A stretch of DNA of 11,112 bases, taken from positions 1 to 11,112 of the forward strand of contig JAKAZX010000099.1 of assembly GCA_021826485.1 (NCBI GenBank). The letters are read 5' to 3'. The notes under the pieces were generated by a model. It saw only the letters and a program-made list of their open reading frames with translations, was not told the origin of the DNA and made no database searches. The DNA comes from Pseudomonadota bacterium (lineage in GTDB: Bacteria; Pseudomonadota; Alphaproteobacteria; Acetobacterales; Acetobacteraceae). Positions within the stretch are counted from its first letter, which is position 1, and each line of letters opens with the position of its first letter. The position numbers and the translations under genes are program-made. Below, in pieces: positions 6,750 to 11,112 of the stretch.

Positions 6750-7235
6750 TCAGTTGGTCGGCGGCGCTGCCGCGATCGGGATTTCACGCGACTCGCCGGC
6801 GCCGGGCTGGTCGCCGAGGCCGGGCGGGGCGGCATCCCCCTCCTCCATCTCGCCATCCTGGTCGGCAGCACCGTCCGGCGTCACGCCGTCCTGCGCCTGC
6901 GGGCGGCGCGGCGGCTGGCCGTTCTGCTGCTGCTGCTGCGCCTGCGTCATCACGTTCAGGATGCGGAAGTAGTGCTCGGCGTGCTGGAAGTAGCTTTCCG
7001 CCATCACCCGGTCGCCGCCGCTGGTCGCATCGCGGCCGAGTTGCAGATACTTCTCGAACAACTGCTGCGCCGTGCCGCGAATGCGCAGGTCCGGACCGTT
7101 GCTGTCGAACACGTAGTTGCGATTGAGCGGGATGCCGCCGCCGTGATGGCGCATTCCCCCGCCGCCGCCACCGCCGCCACCCCCGCCCCCACCGCCGCCG
7201 CGATGGTTACGTCCGCGCATACGTTTCATATTCAT
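6750..7235 (-). CDS. DUF4167 domain-containing protein with poly-glycine tract
   Basis: This 161-residue protein carries the DUF4167 domain, widespread in alphaproteobacteria and of unproven function; it may bind nucleic acid, given its basic N-terminus. The domain covers about 1-95: basic MKRMRGRNHR, then YVFDSNGPDLRIRGTAQQLF (41-60), EKYLQLGRDA (61-70) and AESYFQHAEHYFRIL (79-93). The rest is low complexity: a Gln run (98-104) followed by a disordered, acidic, Pro/Gly-rich tail. Residues 13-27 are 15 consecutive glycines, an unusually long run. ATG codons at 7235 and 7229 are both possible; the nearest purine-rich sequence, AGGAAGG, is about 15 nt before the first, longer than ideal. The family commonly sits next to prmC, as here, but a 250-bp gap with a strong terminator separates the two genes. 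Confidence 0.92.
   Translation of the reverse strand: MNMKRMRGRNHRGGGGGGGGGGGGGGGMRHHGGGIPLNRNYVFDSNGPDLRIRGTAQQLFEKYLQLGRDATSGGDRVMAESYFQHAEHYFRILNVMTQAQQQQQNGQPPRRPQAQDGVTPDGAADQDGEMEEGDAAPPGLGDQPGAGESREIPIAAAPPTN
7155..7199 (-). repeat. Imperfect GGN trinucleotide repeat (15 Gly codons)
   Basis: Fifteen consecutive glycine codons on the minus strand appear as CCN triplets on the plus strand, mostly GCC/CCC units with a few ACC interruptions. The tract encodes residues 13-27 of the DUF4167 protein. Such runs tend to change length by replication slippage in whole codons, and they are prone to sequencing error. Confidence 0.85.
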
Positions 7236-7262
7236 GCGTGTGCCGATATGCCTTCCTGCTCG

Positions 7263-7294
7263 AAAAACCCGCCGCCCATTGGTCAGGCGGCGGG
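7263..7294 (-). terminator. Strong intrinsic terminator upstream of the DUF4167 gene
   Basis: On the minus strand a perfect 9-bp GC stem (7286-7294 with 7268-7276, 9-nt loop) is followed at once by TTTTT (7267-7263), a textbook intrinsic terminator. A second hairpin (7-bp stem, 7307-7313 with 7295-7301, 5-nt loop) abuts it on the 5' side. It is about 190 nt after the prmC stop and 27 nt before the DUF4167 start. It may end the cob-prmC operon, end a small RNA, or act as an attenuator for DUF4167. Confidence 0.8.
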
Positions 7295-7485
7295 ACGCGC
7301 CGCCTCGGCGCGTGACCCAGACACGGGGCGAAGGGGCCTTGGCACCACCGCTGCAACCCGCAACCGGGCCGTTCCGTTCCGTTGGCTTCTGCGCGGCGCC
7401 ACCATCATCCGTTTGCCGCGGGTGCAGGCACTAAGCCCGCCGGCCGCCGGCGCGATCTGACGGAGGCATCCGGGACCGACCCTCG
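7295..7485 (-). other. Non-coding stretch between prmC and the terminator
   Basis: This is about 190 bp of intergenic sequence after prmC. It ends in the 7295-7313 hairpin next to the terminator. A 68-codon frame starts with a GTG overlapping the prmC stop, but its third-position GC (about 76%) is far below that of the real genes and it ends inside the terminator loop, so I do not call it. I see no clear promoter. It is either a long 3' untranslated region or holds a small RNA. Confidence 0.4.
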
Positions 7486-8343
7486 TCACGGGCGATCCCT
7501 GCCGCGCGCCGCGAAGCTAGCCCCCTTGGTCCGGGCCTGCCAAACGGTTTTTTCCGCCGCTCCCGCCCGCAGCACCATCGCCCGCGCAACCCCGCCCAGA
7601 TCAGGCCGCAGGTCCGCGACCGAAAATCCCGCCGTGGTTGCAAGCCGGCCGACCGCATCCGCCTGTCCGGCGCCGAGTTCCAGGATGGCGATGCCCGCCG
7701 GGGCCAGCAGCGCCGGCAGGCCCGGCAGCAGCGCGCGGTAGGCATCCAGCCCGTCCGGCCCGCCATCGAGCGCGCTGCGCGGCTCGAACGCCGCCACTTC
7801 GGGCATCAGCCCGGCGATGTCGCCGCTCGGGATATAGGGCGGGTTGGACAGGATCAGGTCGAACCGGCCCGCGAGCGGCGCAACCCAGCTTCCCGCGGCG
7901 AAGGCCGCCCGCTCGGCCAGCCCGCAGGCCCGCGCATTGGCCGCTGCCAGCGCCGCCGCCGCCGGCGCGCGGTCCGTGCCGAGGCCCCAGGCGGCGGGAA
8001 ACTCCGCCAGGGCTGCCAGCAGCAGCGCGCCGGTGCCGGTGCCGAGGTCGAGCACCCGCCGCACCGCCGCGCGGTCGGGGAACGCCGCCAGCGCCGCCTC
8101 GATCAGCGTCTCGCTGTCCGGGCGCGGGATCAGCGTGGCGGGCGACACCGCAAGGTCGAGCGTCCAGAACCCCTGCTGCCCGCGCAGCAGCGCCATCGGC
8201 TCGCGCGCGGCGCGGCGGGCGACCAGCGACTCGAACCGCGCCGGATCGGCGGACAGGCGCGCCAGCAGCCGCGCCTCCCGCGCCGGCGCTTCGATGCCGG
8301 CCGCCGCCAGCCGGGCGGCGGCGCGGCGCAGCGCCTCGGTCAC
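7486..8343 (-). CDS. prmC: Peptide chain release factor N5-glutamine methyltransferase
   Basis: PrmC (HemK) methylates the glutamine of the GGQ motif in release factors RF1 and RF2 in the cytoplasm, using S-adenosylmethionine. The 285-residue length is normal. The N-terminal helical domain (about 1-75) leads into LIPRPDSETL (71-80). SAM-binding motif I is VLDLGTGTGALLLA (97-110), and the catalytic motif SNPPY is at 166-170 within FDLILSNPPYIPSGDI. The last 20 or so residues form a tail beyond the methyltransferase core. The GTG start at 8343 overlaps the TGA of the MFS gene (GTGA) and gives the expected N-terminus; the frame is open much further upstream only because of GC bias. There is no prfA next to it here: prmC is the last gene of a cobalamin-linked operon. 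Confidence 0.95.
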   Translation of the reverse strand: MTEALRRAAARLAAAGIEAPAREARLLARLSADPARFESLVARRAAREPMALLRGQQGFWTLDLAVSPATLIPRPDSETLIEAALAAFPDRAAVRRVLDLGTGTGALLLAALAEFPAAWGLGTDRAPAAAALAAANARACGLAERAAFAAGSWVAPLAGRFDLILSNPPYIPSGDIAGLMPEVAAFEPRSALDGGPDGLDAYRALLPGLPALLAPAGIAILELGAGQADAVGRLATTAGFSVADLRPDLGGVARAMVLRAGAAEKTVWQARTKGASFAARGRDRP

Positions 8344-9737
8344 TCGGCCGCGGCCGGCCGCCGCCGCGCCGGCAGCCGGCGGATCGCCAGCGCGGCCAGC
8401 AGCGGGGCGACGATGAAGCCGCCGAACAGCCAGGACGCGGCGCCGGCCGCCCCGCCCGGCAGCGCCATGCCGGCGAGGTTGGTTACCATGCCGCCCATCG
8501 CCGCGCCGATCGCGCCGCCGATCATCACCACCATGGTGATCGAACCGCCGGCCAGGTCGCGATCCGTCTCCCGCGCGAAGCCGAACACGCAGGCGCCCAG
8601 ATGCGGCCAGGTCATGCCGATGCCCAGCCCGACCGCCAGCAGCCCGCCGCCGATGCCGAACAGGTCCGGCCCCGGCGGTCCGGCCAGCGGCATCAGCAGT
8701 CCCAGCGCCGCCAGCCCGGCGGCGAGCAGGGTCGGCCCCAGCGTCAGGGCGCCACGCGTTCCGGCATCGCCGGCGCCGGAGGTGGCGAGCGACCCGGCGG
8801 TCCAGCCCAGCGCCATCAGCGCCGTCAGGTAGCCCGCATGCAGCGGCCCCAGCCCGTGCAGCGTCTGCAGGAAATAGGGCACGAAAATCTCCGGCGTGGT
8901 GCCGGCCAGCAGCAGCACCATCGCCGCATAGGTGGCGGCGAGCGGGCTGGCGCGGCGGGTCGCGCCGGCCGGGAACAGCCGTGCCGTGCCCGCCGCCTCC
9001 CGCCGCGCGAACCAGGCGAAGCCGCCGATCGCCACGATCAGCCCCGCCGCATTGGCCGAGGCCGTCCCCACCGTGCTGCCCGCCGACACCGCCAGCACCG
9101 CGCCGGCCAGGAGCAGCAGGTTGCCCACGGGCACGCCGCCGCGCCGCGGCGGCGGCGGCAGGCGGCGGGGCAGCGCGGTCTCGACCAGCAGCAGCAGCAC
9201 CGGCGCGGCGGCGGCGACCGTCCAGAACGCCATCCGCCACACGCCATAGGCGGCGAACACCCCGCCCACCGCCGGCCCCAGCAGCGTCGCGACCCCCCAG
9301 GCCACCGACACCACGCTCAGCGCCTGCGTCCACAGCGCCTCGGCGAACAGCGTGCGGACCATGGTAAAGGCGAGCGCCGACAGGGTGCCCGCGCCCAGCC
9401 CCTGCGCCATCCGCCCGGCCAGCAGCACGCCCATGTCCGGCGCCAGCGCGCAACCGACGCTGCCGAGCGCGAAGACCGCCAGCGCCGCGCGATAGGCGCC
9501 GCGCGCGCCGACCCGCTGCAACAGGCTGGCGCAGCCGGCACCGCCGAGCAGGGAGGCGACGATGTACAGCACCGTGCTCCAGGCGAACCAGCGCAACCCG
9601 CCGATATCGCGCACGATCGAGGGCAGGATGGTCGCGACGATGAAGGTGTTGAGCGCATGCAGCACCATGCTGCCGCCCACCACCGCGCTGCGCGCGGCAT
9701 TGCCGCCGCGCAGCAGGTCCATCGCGCCGCCCCGCAT
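8340..9737 (-). CDS. MFS transporter, DHA2-like (EmrB/QacA type)
   Basis: This 465-residue integral membrane protein belongs to the major facilitator superfamily, most like the DHA2 drug:proton antiporter group. Hydrophobic segments are dense throughout, from about 17-40 to 433-452. Recognisable features are a conserved-type R109 in RMAQGLGAGTLSALAF (motif B) and LLGPAVGGVFAAYG (152-165; antiporter-type motif C). The usual loop 2-3 motif A is degenerate (LLQRVGARG, 72-80). An Arg/Pro-rich cytoplasmic loop lies at about 190-204. The start at 9737 has GGAG at 9747-9750, 9 nt upstream, inside the end of cobO; ATG 9722 is an alternative. It begins 3 nt after the cobO stop and overlaps prmC by GTGA, so it is co-expressed with cobalamin genes. 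The substrate is unknown; a link to corrinoid or cobalt handling is only contextual. Confidence 0.88.
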   Translation of the reverse strand: MRGGAMDLLRGGNAARSAVVGGSMVLHALNTFIVATILPSIVRDIGGLRWFAWSTVLYIVASLLGGAGCASLLQRVGARGAYRAALAVFALGSVGCALAPDMGVLLAGRMAQGLGAGTLSALAFTMVRTLFAEALWTQALSVVSVAWGVATLLGPAVGGVFAAYGVWRMAFWTVAAAAPVLLLLVETALPRRLPPPPRRGGVPVGNLLLLAGAVLAVSAGSTVGTASANAAGLIVAIGGFAWFARREAAGTARLFPAGATRRASPLAATYAAMVLLLAGTTPEIFVPYFLQTLHGLGPLHAGYLTALMALGWTAGSLATSGAGDAGTRGALTLGPTLLAAGLAALGLLMPLAGPPGPDLFGIGGGLLAVGLGIGMTWPHLGACVFGFARETDRDLAGGSITMVVMIGGAIGAAMGGMVTNLAGMALPGGAAGAASWLFGGFIVAPLLAALAIRRLPARRRPAAAE

Positions 9738-9740
9738 CGC

Positions 9741-10343
9741 TCAGAACTCCACGCCCGGCTGCGCCTTCACCCCGGCGGCGAAATGGTGCTTCACCGCGGC
9801 CATGTCCGTCACCAGATCGGCCGCCGCGATCAGGCCGGGGCGGGCGTTGCGCCCGGTGACCACGACATGCAGCATCGGCGGGCGCGCCGCCAGGGCCGCC
9901 AGCACCGCCTGTTCCTCCAGGTAGTCGTAACGCAGCGCGATGTTCAACTCGTCCAGCACCAGCAGGCCGAGCGTCGGATCGGCCATCAGCGCGCGGGCGG
10001 TGTCGAAGGCGCGCCGCGCGGCGGCGATGTCGCGGACGCGGTCCTGCGTCTCCCACGTGAAACCCTCGCCGAGGGTATGCCAGACCACGCGGTCCCCGAA
10101 CGCCGCCAGGGCGCGCCGCTCCCCGCTGTCCCAGGCGCCCTTGATGAACTGCACCACCCCGACCCGCCGGTCGTTGCCCAGCATGCGCAGCGCGAGGCCG
10201 AAGGCCGCCGTCGATTTGCCCTTGCCCGGCCCGGTATGGACGATCAGCAGCCCCTTCTCGATCGTCTTGGCCGCCACCTCGGCATCCTGCACCGCCTTGC
10301 GCTTCGCCATCTTCGCGCGGTGCCGCTCGGCCTCGTCGCTCAT
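9741..10343 (-). CDS. cobO: Cob(I)yrinic acid a,c-diamide adenosyltransferase (BtuR/CobO/CobA family)
   Basis: This cytoplasmic enzyme transfers the 5'-deoxyadenosyl group of ATP to the cobalt of a reduced corrinoid, forming the adenosyl-cobalt bond in the aerobic cobalamin pathway and in salvage. The 200-residue length is typical. It has an N-terminal basic helix (about 1-28), LLIVHTGPGKGKSTAAFG (32-49) with the P-loop GPGKGKST (38-45), VGVVQFIKGAWDSGE (61-75), LVLDELNIALRYDYL (128-142), VVVTGRNARP (160-169) and the typical C-terminus GVKAQPGVEF. The ATG at 10343 overlaps the cobU stop codon (ATGA); AAAGGA at 10353-10358 is 9 nt upstream. The frame is open to 10610, but that is a shadow of cobU. 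The MFS gene follows after 3 nt. Identification is firm. Confidence 0.96.
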   Translation of the reverse strand: MSDEAERHRAKMAKRKAVQDAEVAAKTIEKGLLIVHTGPGKGKSTAAFGLALRMLGNDRRVGVVQFIKGAWDSGERRALAAFGDRVVWHTLGEGFTWETQDRVRDIAAARRAFDTARALMADPTLGLLVLDELNIALRYDYLEEQAVLAALAARPPMLHVVVTGRNARPGLIAAADLVTDMAAVKHHFAAGVKAQPGVEF

Positions 10344-10849
10344 GCGCCATCGTCCTTTACCGTCATCGGCAGTCCCGCCACCATGAACAGGACCCGCCCC
10401 GCCCGCGCGGCGAGGTCCTGGTGCAGCCGCCCGGCCGCATCGCGGAACGCGCGTGCCAGCGCGTTGTCCGGCACGATGCCGAGTCCCACCTCGTTGCCGA
10501 CCAGCACGGTCGGCGCCGGCCGCGCCGCGAGTGCCGCGACCAGCCCTGCCTGCGCCGCCGCCAGGTCGGCGCCGGCCAGCATCAGATTGCTCAGCCACAG
10601 CGTCAGGCAATCGACCAGCACCGGCTGCGCCCCGGCTTCCGCCAGCGCGCCGGGCAGATCGTGCGGCGCCTCGATCGTCTGCCAGCCCGGCCCGCGCGCG
10701 GCGCGGTGGGCGGCGATGCGCGCCGCCATCTCGGCATCCCCGGCCGCGGCGGTCGCCACATAGACCCAGGGGCCGGGCAGCGCGGTCACCAGCGCCTCCG
10801 CATGGCGGGACTTGCCGGAGCGGGCACCGCCGAGGACGAGCGTGAGCAG
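10340..10849 (-). CDS. cobU: Adenosylcobinamide kinase / phosphate guanylyltransferase, probable CTG start
   Basis: CobU (CobP) phosphorylates adenosylcobinamide and then links it to GMP from GTP, giving adenosylcobinamide-GDP for nucleotide-loop assembly. The first ATG/GTG/TTG start in frame is GTG at 10789, which yields 149 residues and removes the nucleotide-binding P-loop. Upstream of it the frame encodes LTLVLGGARSGKSRHAEAL, a perfect CobU N-terminus, before a TAG at 10886-10888. The only plausible start is CTG at 10849, preceded by AAAAGGGG with 7 nt spacing. This gives 169 residues, the usual length. Motifs: P-loop GGARSGKS (7-14), VYVATA (29-34), RIAAHR with H48 near the guanylylated histidine of the family, VLVDCLTLWLSNL (77-89) and GNEVGLGIVP further on. 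It is first in the operon and overlaps cobO by ATGA. Function is secure; the CTG start is inference. Confidence 0.92.
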   Translation of the reverse strand: MLTLVLGGARSGKSRHAEALVTALPGPWVYVATAAAGDAEMAARIAAHRAARGPGWQTIEAPHDLPGALAEAGAQPVLVDCLTLWLSNLMLAGADLAAAQAGLVAALAARPAPTVLVGNEVGLGIVPDNALARAFRDAAGRLHQDLAARAGRVLFMVAGLPMTVKDDGA

Positions 10850-10856
10850 CGGAAAA

Positions 10857-10864
10857 CCCCTTTT
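10857..10864 (-). promoter_or_regulatory. Ribosome-binding site of cobU (supports CTG start)
   Basis: The minus strand reads AAAAGGGG here, an AAGGAG-like Shine-Dalgarno sequence, ending 7 nt before the CTG at 10847-10849. No ATG, GTG or TTG is in frame between this site and codon 21, so it marks CTG as the likely initiation codon. It overlaps the -35 box of the divergent riboswitch promoter by two bases. Confidence 0.55.
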
Positions 10865-10890
10865 GACGCCGAAGCCGCGCCGGGCCTAAT
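10863..10890 (+). promoter_or_regulatory. Promoter of the cobalamin riboswitch transcript
   Basis: TTGACG (-35, 10863-10868; 5 of 6) and CCTAAT (-10, 10885-10890; 4 of 6) are 16 bp apart. The predicted start, near 10897, coincides with the first base of the riboswitch P1 stem, which supports the assignment. On the other strand the same AT patch reads TATTAG (10886-10891) and could be the -10 of cobU, but no good -35 partner is visible. Confidence 0.55.
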
Positions 10891-10896
10891 AGTCCT

Positions 10897-11085
10897 GTTC
10901 CGACGGTCCCTCCAGAGCCGGAGGGTGAAAAGGGAACGCGGTGCGGGGCGATGCGCCCTCAAGCCGCGGCTGCCCCCGCAACTGTGAGCGGAGAGCGGCC
11001 CGTCGCATGGCCACTGGGCAACGCACGCCCGGGAAGGCCGACGGGTCGTGCCGGATCCGCGAGCCAGGAGACCTGCCTTCGGAAC
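10897..11085 (+). promoter_or_regulatory. Cobalamin riboswitch (aptamer)
   Basis: This is a complete adenosylcobalamin-type riboswitch aptamer. The conserved boxes occur in order: GGTGAAAAGGGAA (10924-10936), CGCAACTGTGAGCG (10977-10990), the B12 box GCCACTGG (11010-11017), CCGGGAAGGCC (11029-11039) and GAGCCAGGAGACCTGCC (11061-11077). A closing P1 stem of 7 bp pairs 10897-10903 with 11079-11085. Binding of cobalamin normally shuts down expression of the gene downstream. The controlled gene and most of the expression platform are beyond the right edge; only 27 nt follow, ending in a GCGGGGTG segment. It points away from cobU-cobO, so it cannot act on them in cis. Confidence 0.96.
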
Positions 11086-11112
11086 CGACGATCCGTGCCG
11101 CCGGGCGGGGTG

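Noticed and set aside
7283..7489. A 68-codon minus-strand frame whose GTG overlaps the prmC stop codon
   Set aside because: Third-position GC is about 76%, well below the neighbours; the protein has no recognisable feature and ends inside the terminator loop.
8344..10350. Open extension of the prmC frame through the MFS and cobO genes, suggesting a large fusion protein
   Set aside because: The extension translates the MFS and cobO DNA in the wrong frame and shows no family motif; prmC has a normal N-terminus at GTG 8343.
7638..10763. A 1041-codon plus-strand open frame opposite prmC, MFS, cobO and cobU
   Set aside because: Same reasoning: low-complexity Arg/Pro/Gln-rich translation antisense to four real genes.
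10340..10789. cobU as a 149-residue protein starting at GTG 10789
   Set aside because: This form lacks the P-loop that is encoded intact directly upstream in the same frame.
1..11112. CRISPR array, tRNA, rRNA, insertion sequence or phage genes
   Set aside because: No spaced direct repeats, tRNA-like arms, transposase motifs or terminal inverted repeats were seen on either strand.

Overview
The window is very GC-rich, gene-dense bacterial DNA, most likely from an alphaproteobacterium of the Rhodospirillales/Acetobacteraceae type. The lineage call rests on a DUF4167 protein next to prmC, an EnvZ-type kinase and an Atm1-type ABC exporter, and on GC-saturated third codon positions. Genus and species cannot be read from the sequence. 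Because stop codons are rare at this composition, long antisense and out-of-frame reading frames (up to about 1250 codons) run across real genes and were ignored.

Layout, left to right. (1) 21-1001 (+): an EnvZ-like sensor histidine kinase lacking its N-terminus; a TAG lies in frame just upstream, at the window edge. (2) 972-3178 (-): a two-gene polysaccharide cassette, a CgeB-like glycosyltransferase followed by an O-antigen ligase/polymerase-like membrane protein, coupled by an ATGA overlap. The ligase gene overlaps the kinase gene tail to tail by 30 bp. (3) 3262-3558 (-): rpmB (ribosomal protein L28) with a good sigma-70-type promoter. (4) 3663-5773 (-): an Atm1-family ABC exporter followed by an unrecognised 80-residue helical protein. 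(5) 5850-6707 (+): a DUF4743-type Nudix hydrolase divergent from the exporter. (6) 6750-7235 (-): a DUF4167 protein with a 15-glycine run. Just upstream of it is the strongest intrinsic terminator of the window, preceded by a second hairpin. (7) 7486-10849 (-): a tightly packed operon cobU-cobO-MFS transporter-prmC. (8) 10863-11112 (+): a promoter and a complete cobalamin riboswitch aptamer that drive an unseen gene beyond the right edge.

How the parts work together. CobO adenosylates the corrin ring and CobU activates the aminopropanol side chain of adenosylcobinamide; both are late steps of adenosylcobalamin synthesis. The divergent riboswitch implies that the neighbouring transcription unit, probably for cobalamin synthesis or uptake, is repressed by the same product. 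The riboswitch cannot regulate cobU-cobO directly, because it is on the opposite strand. PrmC, which methylates release factors, is the last gene of this operon, without prfA beside it in the window.

I found no mobile element, CRISPR array, tRNA, rRNA or convincing new multi-gene system. The points most worth a second look are: a probable CTG start for cobU, without which the protein loses its P-loop; the tandem hairpin and T-tract ahead of the DUF4167 gene; the compact divergent cobU/riboswitch control region; and the damaged or mis-assembled start of the kinase gene.
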